Assembly (NCBI GenBank): GCA_018970245.1
Contig: JAGWWT010000011.1
Span: forward strand, 1-43,117
Source: Patescibacteria group bacterium
GTDB lineage: Bacteria; Patescibacteriota; Minisyncoccia; Phycocordibacterales; PALSA-1337
DNA length: 43,117 bases
Reading direction: 5' to 3'
The position numbers and the translations under genes were made by a program. The notes under the pieces were generated by a model. That model saw only the letters and a list, made by a program, of their open reading frames with translations, was not told the DNA's origin and ran no database searches. Below, one piece after another: positions 23,316 to 30,294 of this stretch (its first letter is position 1; each line of letters opens with the position of its first letter).

Positions 23316-23738
23316 ATGGCCAAGAAAATAGTCAAAAAAGTCAAAGTGATCGCTCCGGCAGGGAAAGCCACGCCTGCGCCGCCATTGGGCCCGACCCTCG
23401 GCCAAGCCGGCGTCAATATCGGCGATTTCACCAAGAAGTTCAACGATGCCACCAAGGCGATGATCGGCGATATGATCCCGGTCCTCATCACCGTCTACGA
23501 GGATCGCACCTACGATTTCAAGCTCAAGACCCCTCCGGCCTCGAGCCTCATCCTCAAGGCTTTGAAGAAAGAGAAGGGTTCTGGCAAGCCGAACCTCTCC
23601 AAGGTCGGCACGCTCTCGAAAGCCCAGCTCAAGGAGATCGCCGAGAAGAAGATGCCAGACTTGAACGCTAATACCGTCGAGGCGGCTATGAAGATCGTCG
23701 CCGGCACCGCCCGCCAGATGGGAGTCGATGTAAAGTAG
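23316..23738 (+). CDS. rplK: 50S ribosomal protein L11
   Basis: A 140-aa protein of the large ribosomal subunit's GTPase-associated centre. The N-terminal domain starts [26 protein letters not shown], with the proline-rich thiostrepton-site helix. The C-terminal rRNA-binding domain includes [13 protein letters not shown] and the final [10 protein letters not shown]. The ATG at 23316 gives the normal length. In most bacteria it directly follows nusG and precedes rplA. Here it is 3.3 kb from nusG, and rplA does not follow, so the operon is rearranged. Confidence 0.96.
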   Translation: MAKKIVKKVKVIAPAGKATPAPPLGPTLGQAGVNIGDFTKKFNDATKAMIGDMIPVLITVYEDRTYDFKLKTPPASSLILKALKKEKGSGKPNLSKVGTLSKAQLKEIAEKKMPDLNANTVEAAMKIVAGTARQMGVDVK

Positions 23739-23795
23739 CCGCTGCTTTTTTGCGGTTGAATTAAAGCCCTCGCGGTGCTAATCTGCTCTGCAGAT

Positions 23796-24248
23796 ATGGA
23801 CACTATAAGCACCATATTCCTCACGCACAGCGTCGAGGCCCCGTCCACGTTCCTGATCAGGATGAAGGCATTAGCCAAGTCGTTAGCTGAGTATTTCAGT
23901 CCAGCCAGCGTCTTGCCATGCTACTTCCTTCCCCCTAACAGGACTTTCATCCAGCCCAATGACAATGGCAACAATGTCATTCTCTGCAACCACATGGTCG
24001 CGGTCGTGGATTACGCTTCGAAGCGGGTCCAGGAGGAGATAGAGAAGCGCCTGCTCATTAAGCGGCCGCTCTTCGTGTTCGCCAGCGCCGCCACGCGCAT
24101 ATCCGAAAAATCTCACAGGCTCCTCGAAGCCGTGCAGATCATCAGGTATGCGGACGATGAAGACCTTTACGTGAAGAGCGTCGAATCCATAATCGCCGCC
24201 GAAAGGGCCGAAGAGAGGCGTCTTCGACAGTCTGTCCGCATCCGATGA
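23796..24248 (+). CDS. Hypothetical soluble protein
   Basis: A 150-aa protein I do not recognise. The first part alternates strands and helices (FLIRMKALAKSLAEYF), the middle carries FIQPNDNGNNVILCNHMVAVVDYAS, and the C-terminal third is a charged helix (ESIIAAERAEERRLRQ). No membrane segment or catalytic motif is evident. The ATG at 23796 is preferred over an upstream frame start at 23775. It follows rplK by 57 bp, where rplA would normally be, and ends in its own terminator. Confidence 0.65.
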   Translation: MDTISTIFLTHSVEAPSTFLIRMKALAKSLAEYFSPASVLPCYFLPPNRTFIQPNDNGNNVILCNHMVAVVDYASKRVQEEIEKRLLIKRPLFVFASAATRISEKSHRLLEAVQIIRYADDEDLYVKSVESIIAAERAEERRLRQSVRIR

Positions 24249-24262
24249 GGTGCGGCTTTTTT
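24236..24262 (+). terminator. Terminator overlapping the end of the hypothetical gene
   Basis: CCGCA (24236-24240) pairs with TGCGG (24251-24255), then C and six T. The stop codon lies in the loop. It also overlaps the 3' end of the convergent DHFR-like gene. Confidence 0.7.
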
Positions 24263-24770
24263 ATCTATCCAGCTTTTCGTAGCGGAGGAGCAGCGTGCCG
24301 CCTTCGGTGCGCTCCATGTCCGCGAGCCGCAAAGAGAAGCCCATCTCTTCCTTGAACAGCCTGATCCCGTCGCCGAAGACGACAGGCTCGATCGTGAGAT
24401 AGAGCTCGTCCACGAGGCCGGACTTCATGAACATGGTGTAGATCTGCGAGCCGCCGCAGATGGCCGCCTCGCTGTAGCCGCGCTTTTCCAGGTCGGCCAG
24501 AAGCTCGGCTGGCGTTTTCGAGGTCGTCTCGGCACTCTCGGGCAGGCCAGGAATGGGTTCGGGCGAATATATGACGTTCAGCCGGTCCTTGAGCGGCTTG
24601 CCTCCGAATGTCTTCCAGGTATTGAGGCCGGTCACGATGACGCCGGCTTTCTTGGTGAGCTCGACGAAGCGCTTCTTGTCTTCCTTCGAGGTCCAGACAG
24701 TGGACGGCGATTTCGGGTCTTTGGCGATGTAGCCGTCAGCCGACATCGCGACAATAATGAAACATTTCAT
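24261..24770 (-). CDS. Dihydrofolate reductase-like protein
   Basis: A 169-aa cytosolic protein of the DHFR/RibD fold. It starts KCFIIVAMSADGYIA, the DHFR-family first strand and loop. GVIVTGLNTWKTFGGKPL follows, where T-G-x-x-T-(W/F) binds cofactor, and then AAICGGSQIYTMFM, the conserved GG-x-x-(I/L)-Y segment. I use the ATG at 24770; the frame extends upstream into the divergent gene's leader. In this genome it is the best candidate to regenerate tetrahydrofolate after ThyA, which lies 2.8 kb away. The acidic active-site residue is not certain, so a pterin or riboflavin substrate remains possible. Confidence 0.85.
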   Translation of the reverse strand: MKCFIIVAMSADGYIAKDPKSPSTVWTSKEDKKRFVELTKKAGVIVTGLNTWKTFGGKPLKDRLNVIYSPEPIPGLPESAETTSKTPAELLADLEKRGYSEAAICGGSQIYTMFMKSGLVDELYLTIEPVVFGDGIRLFKEEMGFSLRLADMERTEGGTLLLRYEKLDR

Positions 24771-24834
24771 GGCGATTTCAATATTGTAGCATGCTAACCG
24801 ATGTGATACGTTTGAAGGCACACAAGCCACTATC

Positions 24835-25461
24835 ATGACCATACGGCGACTCACTTCTAATGGCGGCATCTTCGGCATCGGCTCGAACTTCAAGGACAGA
24901 TTCGTTCCCGACTACGGGCGGCTGAAAAAGCTCGTCGATCATTGCAAGGGCATCGGCCTCACCATCGTGCTCACGCAAGGCACCTATGACATGGTCCATA
25001 TCGGCCACGCTCGTTATTTCGAGGAGGCCAAGAAGCATGGCGATGTCCTGGTCGTGGGCGTCGATAGCGACAAAAAAGTCCGCATGCGCAAGGGCCCAGA
25101 CCGTCCGCTGGTGCCTCAAGCCGAGAGGTTGGAGATGGTCACGCATCTGCGCCCAGTAGATATAGTCACTGTGAAGGAACACGACATGCCGCGCTGGCAT
25201 CTCATACGCACTGTCCGTCCCGACGTGCTCATCGTCACCAAAGAAACGGTGGACAAGTATGGCAAAGCCAAGATGAAGCAGATGGCGCAGTTTTGCGGCA
25301 AGGTCCTCATCCTTGAGCCGATGGCCACGACCTCGACTTCGGCAAAGATCCGCCGCATGCAGCTCAAGCTCGCCAAGAAGTTCGAGAAGGCCATCATACC
25401 CAAGATCGCGGATATGATCAGCGATACGCTGCTCGGGCGTTCGAACGTCGCAAAAAAATAA
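24835..25461 (+). CDS. Cytidylyltransferase-like nucleotidyltransferase
   Basis: A 208-aa protein with the nucleotidyltransferase signature GTYDMVHIGHARYFEEAKKHG at about residues 49-69 (split here by the family HxGH: His-Ile-Gly-His), followed by LVVGVDSDKKVR. This is the TagD/RfaE-C/FAD-synthase-like fold that joins CTP or ATP to a phosphorylated substrate. The C-terminal third, rich in Lys/Arg helices, is not typical. Its stop overlaps the ATG of the deaminase gene by 1 bp, so the two are co-translated and may share a pathway. The substrate cannot be assigned. Confidence 0.85.
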   Translation: MTIRRLTSNGGIFGIGSNFKDRFVPDYGRLKKLVDHCKGIGLTIVLTQGTYDMVHIGHARYFEEAKKHGDVLVVGVDSDKKVRMRKGPDRPLVPQAERLEMVTHLRPVDIVTVKEHDMPRWHLIRTVRPDVLIVTKETVDKYGKAKMKQMAQFCGKVLILEPMATTSTSAKIRRMQLKLAKKFEKAIIPKIADMISDTLLGRSNVAKK

Positions 25462-26390
25462 TGCCTGCCAAAAAGCGCGCGCCGCGTTCGAATTCGGCAC
25501 CGATCATCCTGGCCTACATACCAGTCCTTCATGAAGGCTACCGGCGTTTTTTTGAGAATCACCCGGAGGCGAAAGAACTTTTCATTCTCGGTAAAGACGT
25601 AACGAATCAATACCGGCCGCTCGTCAAGGATATACGTGCTCTTGATCCCGAATTGATCAAGAGCTCGCTTGAAGCCTGGCAGCGGTTCGATTCCATTCGC
25701 GTTGCCGACGAAACGGTTCTGAAATCATTGAGGTCGTCGAGACAAGCGATCATCATGCCTGACGAAGGCGTGATGCGCGAGCTAAAAGAGAAATACTTTC
25801 CGAGTTCGAGAGTGAAATTCGATACGATCTTCCTGCGCTGGGATAAGCACAAAGCTTTTGAGAATAATCCGGTCGAGGCTGATCAAACTGTCTCGACTTC
25901 GAGCAAAGACCAGAAGATGATGGAGCTTTTGAAAGAAGAGGCCGAGAAGAGCTCGGACAATTGGCGGCATATCGGCGCGGCGGTCGTGAAAGGAAACAAG
26001 ATCTTATCCGTGGTCCATAATCATGCGGTGCCCTCGGAGCACCTGCCGTATGACGAGGGCGACCCGCGCTCGGACTTCCACAAAGGCGTGGCTATCGAAT
26101 ATTCCACCGCCTTCCACTGCGAAGCCCAGCTCATCGCCGAAGCGGCCGAAAAAGGCGTTTCGCTCAAAGGCGCCTCCATGTACGTGACCACATTCCCATG
26201 CCCGGCCTGCGCCAAGCTCGTGGCGTATTCCGGCATCAAGGACCTCTATTACGCCGACGGCTATGATGCTCTCGATGGCGTCCGCATCTTGAAGAGCAAG
26301 GATGTGAAGATCATCCATGTGAAGATGAATGCGCGAACAAAAAATGGGGACGCGCATGCGTCCCCTTGGGTGGAGCCGGATACTAAATGA
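25461..26390 (+). CDS. dCMP deaminase-like zinc enzyme with extra N-terminal domain
   Basis: A 309-aa protein. The C-terminal half is a cytidine/deoxycytidylate deaminase domain with the zinc motifs HCE (His219, Glu221) and PCPAC (Cys247, Cys250), and YYADGYDALDG after them. The N-terminal ~125 residues start IILAYIPVLHEGYRRFFE, which resembles a nucleotidyltransferase strand-helix start with a degraded HxGH (HEGY). A dCMP-to-dUMP role would feed ThyA, encoded 1.2 kb away. It overlaps the upstream nucleotidyltransferase gene by 1 bp and the convergent HIT gene by 8 bp. Confidence 0.83.
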   Translation: MPAKKRAPRSNSAPIILAYIPVLHEGYRRFFENHPEAKELFILGKDVTNQYRPLVKDIRALDPELIKSSLEAWQRFDSIRVADETVLKSLRSSRQAIIMPDEGVMRELKEKYFPSSRVKFDTIFLRWDKHKAFENNPVEADQTVSTSSKDQKMMELLKEEAEKSSDNWRHIGAAVVKGNKILSVVHNHAVPSEHLPYDEGDPRSDFHKGVAIEYSTAFHCEAQLIAEAAEKGVSLKGASMYVTTFPCPACAKLVAYSGIKDLYYADGYDALDGVRILKSKDVKIIHVKMNARTKNGDAHASPWVEPDTK

Positions 26391-26988
26391 GCCGGTCCTT
26401 TACAAGTTCAAACTCTTCAGGGGGCAGAGCACTGGGATTCATACCAGTCGTTCGAAGCTTCTCAAAGATGATAGCTCGTGCAACACCAGCCGCTTCTTCT
26501 TCTGGTGTCTTGCAGAACGGTGACTCCACACGTCCGGTACCATCTGGCACCATCATGTGGATGTGCAGGTGCTGGATGGTGCCCGCCGATTGGGTAGCAT
26601 CGCCGTCGCGGATCAAGATTCCGCGGAAGTTGAAGTTGAACATGGCTGGCAGGGAATTCCAAATGCTCTTCAACTGATCCCATTCATCAGCATCGAGGTC
26701 GCGGCTATCGGTAATATGTCGGACCGGGCTCATCAGGAAGTGGAGCCGGGTAAACTTCTCTGGTGGGTTGCAATGCCAGATTCTCCACAGCGTGACGCCT
26801 GGAATCTCGATGAATCCTCGCCGTTCCGGATTGGGGTTTCGATTCGAATCGAGGCTGCAGATTGTGCACTTGCCAGCCAATGCGTCATTCACATAGGTGA
26901 CGTACTGGCTGTACTTACGCGCTCGAGCAATGCATGCAACTCTGGCCGGGTCGGTCATGCCCGGAATAACTAACTTTTGTTCAGTCAC
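26383..26988 (-). CDS. HIT-family hydrolase
   Basis: A 201-aa cytosolic protein. The histidine-triad motif is QHLHIHMMVP (H-x-H-x-H), and a CTIC pair near residues 41-44 may bind zinc. HIT proteins hydrolyse or transfer nucleotides, acting for example on AMP-lysine-like or dinucleoside polyphosphate substrates. The start is GTG at 26988, with AAGG upstream on the minus strand. The conserved acidic/phenylalanine segments around the triad are present, but the substrate is not evident. It overlaps the deaminase gene's end by 8 bp. Confidence 0.83.
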   Translation of the reverse strand: MTEQKLVIPGMTDPARVACIARARKYSQYVTYVNDALAGKCTICSLDSNRNPNPERRGFIEIPGVTLWRIWHCNPPEKFTRLHFLMSPVRHITDSRDLDADEWDQLKSIWNSLPAMFNFNFRGILIRDGDATQSAGTIQHLHIHMMVPDGTGRVESPFCKTPEEEAAGVARAIIFEKLRTTGMNPSALPPEEFELVKDRLI

Positions 26989-27074
26989 AAACGAGCCTTT
27001 CTATTTTCTATTGTTGGTTTTTATACGAACCCGTAATCATACTACTGAGCAGCCGGCGCTTGTCAATGAATCGC

Positions 27075-27548
27075 TTATTTCCTCGCTTTATAGTCCTTGG
27101 GCTGGCCGAACTTGAAGCGCCAGGCTTCGTCGGATGCGAGCGCTTTCAGGTCTGGCTCGAAGAGGTGAGCGTGGATGTGGAGAACCGAGCTGCCGTAGTT
27201 GCCGTCCTCGCTTGAGCCGAAGCGCATGGCCAAGCCGCCGCCTTGGATGTGGCGCTTCTTTGATTCTTCCTGGAACATTTCGATGAGCTCGGCGCCGGCT
27301 GCCGGATCCATCTCATTCAAATGCTCGATGTGCGTCTTATATATGGCGAGCAGCTGATGCTTTGTATGCTCATACGGCCATTGATTCTCGGTGAGGAGCC
27401 AGAATTTTCCTTCTTTGATGATGGGATTCTTGTGATATTTAGAAAGGTTCTCACGACAGAAAGGGCAATGATCGTTCTTTTCGATCTCTTCCATGACCTT
27501 GCGCTGGTCTTCTCGGCGTATGGCGGCGGTGTTTATGAAACGGGTCAT
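27075..27548 (-). CDS. HIT-family hydrolase
   Basis: A 157-aa protein with the histidine triad VLHIHAHLFEP and a likely zinc pair CPFC (about residues 28-31). The segment FWLLTENQWPYEHTKHQLLAI fits the HIT substrate-binding strand. It is shorter than the neighbouring HIT protein and not a close copy. It sits 18 bp after thyA on the same strand and may be co-transcribed with it, suggesting a role in nucleotide housekeeping. The ATG at 27548 is the only reasonable start. Confidence 0.83.
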   Translation of the reverse strand: MTRFINTAAIRREDQRKVMEEIEKNDHCPFCRENLSKYHKNPIIKEGKFWLLTENQWPYEHTKHQLLAIYKTHIEHLNEMDPAAGAELIEMFQEESKKRHIQGGGLAMRFGSSEDGNYGSSVLHIHAHLFEPDLKALASDEAWRFKFGQPKDYKARK

Positions 27549-27566
27549 GCTGGTCGTCAGCGATCG

Positions 27567-28493
27567 TCAGATTGCCACAGGGATCTTCTTTATGCCAGGG
27601 TGGGGATCGTAGTCCGACAAAGCGAAGTCTTCTCGGCGGAAATCGAAAAGGTCGGTCTTTTTCAGAGCTTCCGGCGTGAGCGATAGGGTAGGCAGCTTGC
27701 GCGGCTCTCTTTCAAGCATGGTCTTCACGGAGTCGACCTGGTCGACATAGATGTGCGCATCTGAAATGCTGTGGATGTATTCATGGGCTTCGGTTCCAGT
27801 CACGTGGGCGATCGCGAGCGCGAGCGCGGCATATTGTATGAGATTCTGCGGCATGCCTACTGGTACGTCGCATGAGCGCTGGATCATATGGAGCGTCAGC
27901 TTGTTCTCGATCACTCGGATATGGACCCATCCATGGCAGGGGCAGACGACGACTTTCTGCTGGCGGTCTTTGACCCTCGAAGTATACTGCGGTATCCACG
28001 GCGAGATGAAATGCGTCCGAAGATGCGGCCGTTCCTTTATCTGTTCGATGATGGTCTTGAATTGGTTGAAGTTCTCGCCTTCAGCGGTCGGGAAGTCATG
28101 AAAAGCCGCGCCATATGATCCAGGTCCCAGATCGCCTTCCTCGAGACCTCGCTTCTCGCATTTTTCCTTCGTGACCCACCAGCGCCACCAGTAGCAGCCG
28201 AATTTCTCCAGTTCTTTTTGGGTGCGCGCTCCATTGATGAAGGCCAAGATCTCGCCGATAGCCTGCTGCCATACCGTGACAGGCAGCGTCTCGGTAGTCT
28301 TGGGGCTCATGTTCCTCTCGGTGATGAGAGGGAATCCGTTCTCGAGCTTGAAATGGAGGGGTTTCGGAGCCATGAGAGTCAAAGCGTCTACTCCTTGCTG
28401 GCTGGGCGTCCTCACGCCGTGTTCGAGTATGTCTCGCAGAAGGTCGCGGTATTGAGTGTCGGGCACGCGATCAGTGAAGGGCTTGATGTTCAT
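27567..28493 (-). CDS. thyA: Thymidylate synthase ThyA
   Basis: A 308-aa cytosolic enzyme making dTMP from dUMP with methylene-tetrahydrofolate. The nucleophilic cysteine is in CPCHGW (Cys186), the phosphate-binding RSCD is at 206-209, N217 follows in PQNLIQYA, and the dUMP-binding D-A-H-I-Y is at 245-249. The sequence departs from the E. coli type in several places (VPVGMPQN for the usual LGxPFN), resembling phage or CPR forms. A TATAAT ends 10 nt before the ATG, so the mRNA probably has almost no leader. It is divergent from glyA across a structured 404-bp region. Confidence 0.92.
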   Translation of the reverse strand: MNIKPFTDRVPDTQYRDLLRDILEHGVRTPSQQGVDALTLMAPKPLHFKLENGFPLITERNMSPKTTETLPVTVWQQAIGEILAFINGARTQKELEKFGCYWWRWWVTKEKCEKRGLEEGDLGPGSYGAAFHDFPTAEGENFNQFKTIIEQIKERPHLRTHFISPWIPQYTSRVKDRQQKVVVCPCHGWVHIRVIENKLTLHMIQRSCDVPVGMPQNLIQYAALALAIAHVTGTEAHEYIHSISDAHIYVDQVDSVKTMLEREPRKLPTLSLTPEALKKTDLFDFRREDFALSDYDPHPGIKKIPVAI

Positions 28494-28502
28494 AGTAGGA
28501 CG

Positions 28503-28508
28503 ATTATA
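28503..28508 (-). promoter_or_regulatory. -10 box of thyA (near-leaderless)
   Basis: TATAAT on the minus strand predicts a start at about 28496, three bases before the ATG at 28493. No Shine-Dalgarno site is present. Confidence 0.5.
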
Positions 28509-28559
28509 TCACCAATTTTTCTGGCTGCACCGGGAGGCGAACTAGATCCCGCTTAAGGT

Positions 28560-28882
28560 GTGGATAACCTGGGGATTGATTTTAATCCCGGGGAGAGTAA
28601 GCTCTCCTTTAGATTTCCCTTCGGAAGGGAAGCATGAACGGGTACCTTCTTGGTCCCCTGGCGCATGGCGTTGCGATACGTCAAAACCCCATGTTCGCCG
28701 AACATAAAAAAAGCGGGCGCGCGATAAAGGAGGCAGTCACACAAGCATATGCGATCTGCCACCCGGTAACCGTAAGCCCGCCGATTTCTCGCCCAGAATG
28801 AGCATTCGTTGAGGTGTTGTGGTTAGTAAGCCCGTTGCATTTCTCCGCTGTTCGGAGTTCAGTGCAACGGGCTGTTTTTTTT
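28560..28882 (+). other. Structured region between thyA and glyA, candidate RNA or attenuator
   Basis: Within this stretch are three consecutive hairpins: GGGATT/AATCCC, GGAGAG/CTCTCC and TTTCCCTT/AAGGGAA (28572-28631). A palindrome, ATGTTCG-C-CGAACAT, is followed by a run of seven A. A paired region GCGGGC...GCCCGC encloses GGCAG/CTGCC (28713-28781). On the minus strand the last one ends in seven T. GTAAGCCCG occurs twice (28772-28780 and 28827-28834 region), and both copies could pair with the CGGGC of the terminator at 28829-28882, so alternative folds are possible. I could not match it to a known riboswitch or housekeeping RNA. Confidence 0.4.
28829..28882 (+). terminator. Strong terminator directly upstream of glyA
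   Basis: AGCCCGTTGCA (28829-28839) pairs perfectly with TGCAACGGGCT (28863-28873), with an inner CTCCG/CGGAG hairpin, and is followed by G and eight T. It lies 15 bp before the glyA start codon, so it ends an upstream RNA or acts as an attenuator. Confidence 0.9.
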
Positions 28883-28884
28883 GC

Positions 28885-28890
28885 TACGAT
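28885..28890 (+). promoter_or_regulatory. Possible extended -10 of glyA (leaderless)
   Basis: TGCTACGAT (TGn plus TACGAT) lies just after the terminator T tract. It predicts a start at 28897, one base before the ATG. Confidence 0.4.
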
Positions 28891-28897
28891 TCTTGCC

Positions 28898-30097
28898 ATG
28901 AAAGACATCCAGATCAAAAAGCTCATCTCCGCCGAGAAGGCCAGGCAGAAGAAGGCCATCAACCTCATCGCCTCCGAGAATTACGTATCCAAGGACGTCC
29001 TCGAAGCCCTTGGCTCTGAGCTAACCAACAAATACGCTGAGGGCTACCCCGGCAAGCGCTATTACGGCGGCAATGAGATCGTCGACAAGATCGAGCGGCT
29101 CGCCCAGGAGCGCGCCCTCAAGCTGTTCGGACTTTCGCCGGAGGAGTGGCATGTCAACGTCCAGCCATTGTCCGGCTCGCCGGCCAACACCGCCGTCTAC
29201 ACCGGAGTCGTGCCTCCAGGAGGCAAGATCATGGGAATGGCGCTCGACCAGGGCGGCCATCTCACTCACGGCCATAAGGTATCGGCCACAGGCAAATTCT
29301 GGCAGCAGGTCCCTTACGGTCTCGACCAGACGACCGAGACGCTCAATTACGACCAGCTCCGCGAAACGGGCATGAAGGAAAAGCCGGCCGTCATCGTCTC
29401 CGGTTTCACTGCCTATCCGCGCACGATCGATTGGGCGCGCATGAAGGACGTCTGCGAGTCCGCCGAGAGCCTGATGATGGTCGATATGTCCCACTTCGCC
29501 GGATTGGTCGCCGGGGGCGCATATCCTTCGCCGTTCCCGTTCGCCGACATCGTGACCACTACGACCCACAAGACATTGCGCGGCCCGCGCGCGGCGCTCA
29601 TCTTCTCGAGGAAAGACTCCCGTGAATTGTGGAAGAAGATAGACAAAGCCGTTTTTCCCGGCCTGCAGGGCGGTCCCCACGTCAACCAGATCGCCGCTGT
29701 CGCAGTGGCATTGAAAGAAGCGGCGTCGCCCGCCTTCAAGAAATATGCTGCGCAGGTCGTGAAGAACGCCAAAGCCCTCGCCGAAGAGCTCCACGGGAAA
29801 GGCTGGAGGCTCATTTCGGGAGGCACGGATACGCATCTCATCCTAGTCGATACTTGGGACGACGGAAAAAAAGACAGCCGAGGGGCAGGGGGCATCCCAG
29901 GAAAAGAGGCCAGTGAAAGGCTCGAGAAGCGCGGCATCATCGTCAATAAGAACGCCATACCTTTCGACACGCGGCCGCCTGCTGATCCATCGGGCATCAG
30001 GCTCGGGACAGCTGCTGAGACGACGCGCGGCAAGAAAGAGAGCGATTTCCGCAAGATCGGAAAGGAGATAGACAGGATCCTCAGAGCAAAAGTTTAG
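28898..30097 (+). CDS. glyA: Serine hydroxymethyltransferase GlyA
   Basis: A 399-aa PLP-dependent enzyme converting serine and tetrahydrofolate to glycine and methylene-tetrahydrofolate. The PLP lysine is in TTTTHKTLRGPR (Lys225). NLIASENYVS, KRYYGGNEIVD, NVQPLSGSPAN and VDMSHFAGLVAGG are family motifs. The ATG at 28898 begins the conserved protein; the longer frame from 28814 runs through the terminator. A short Gly-rich insert (about 328-335) is the only oddity. Together with ThyA, the DHFR-like enzyme and FolD it closes the folate cycle. Its stop is the first base of a 10-bp stem-loop. Confidence 0.96.
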   Translation: MKDIQIKKLISAEKARQKKAINLIASENYVSKDVLEALGSELTNKYAEGYPGKRYYGGNEIVDKIERLAQERALKLFGLSPEEWHVNVQPLSGSPANTAVYTGVVPPGGKIMGMALDQGGHLTHGHKVSATGKFWQQVPYGLDQTTETLNYDQLRETGMKEKPAVIVSGFTAYPRTIDWARMKDVCESAESLMMVDMSHFAGLVAGGAYPSPFPFADIVTTTTHKTLRGPRAALIFSRKDSRELWKKIDKAVFPGLQGGPHVNQIAAVAVALKEAASPAFKKYAAQVVKNAKALAEELHGKGWRLISGGTDTHLILVDTWDDGKKDSRGAGGIPGKEASERLEKRGIIVNKNAIPFDTRPPADPSGIRLGTAAETTRGKKESDFRKIGKEIDRILRAKV

Positions 30098-30098
30098 G

Positions 30099-30237
30099 GG
30101 CGTCCTAGGATCAGGACGCCCCCGGGTCTGGGTTCTATGGCGATGAATGCTATCCACCTCCGTGCGGCAGGCTCCTAGGAGTGCCCGTAGGATCGTTCGG
30201 TAGCGGGCCGCTTGGCATCCACCATTGAGAACCTTTC
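30099..30237 (-). ncRNA. Candidate minus-strand structured RNA between glyA and argS
   Basis: Supported by a promoter on the minus strand (30244-30272), a closing stem pairing GGTTCTCAATGG with CCATAGAACC at its two ends, two internal hairpins (CCCG...CGGG and GGCA-CTCC...GGAG-TGCC in complement form), and a final 10-bp hairpin GGGGCGTCCT/AGGACGCCCC (30097-30122) followed on the minus strand by a weak T-rich tail. The length is about 140 nt. It does not match 5S rRNA, SRP RNA, RNase P, tmRNA or a T-box as far as I can see. Confidence 0.35.
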
Positions 30238-30243
30238 TTCTTA

Positions 30244-30272
30244 ATATTAGCACGTCTGATCGATTTTTTCAA
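30244..30272 (-). promoter_or_regulatory. Minus-strand promoter in the argS upstream region
   Basis: TTGAAA and TAATAT (minus strand) with a 17-bp spacer. It points away from argS toward the candidate RNA. No minus-strand protein gene follows, which is why an RNA is proposed. Confidence 0.55.
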
Positions 30273-30282
30273 GTTTTTCGGC

Positions 30283-30288
30283 TAGAAT
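30283..30288 (+). promoter_or_regulatory. -10 box placing the start at the argS ATG (leaderless)
   Basis: TAGAAT ends exactly 7 nt before the A of the ATG at 30295. No Shine-Dalgarno site. Confidence 0.5.
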
Positions 30289-30294
30289 CACTCC

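Noticed and set aside
28553-28762. 69-codon minus-strand ORF between thyA and glyA
   Set aside because: It spans the hairpins and the minus-strand T tract; the sequence looks structural, not coding.
28560-28882. Known riboswitch (THF, SAM, glycine, TPP, cobalamin)
   Set aside because: GGAGAGTA resembles the start of the THF class, but the rest of that consensus is absent; no other class matched by eye.
30097-30240. 5S rRNA, SRP RNA, RNase P RNA or T-box leader
   Set aside because: Isolated matches (for example GGTGGATGCC, ACCGAAC, AGAACCC) occur, but the required core motifs and overall fold of each class are missing.
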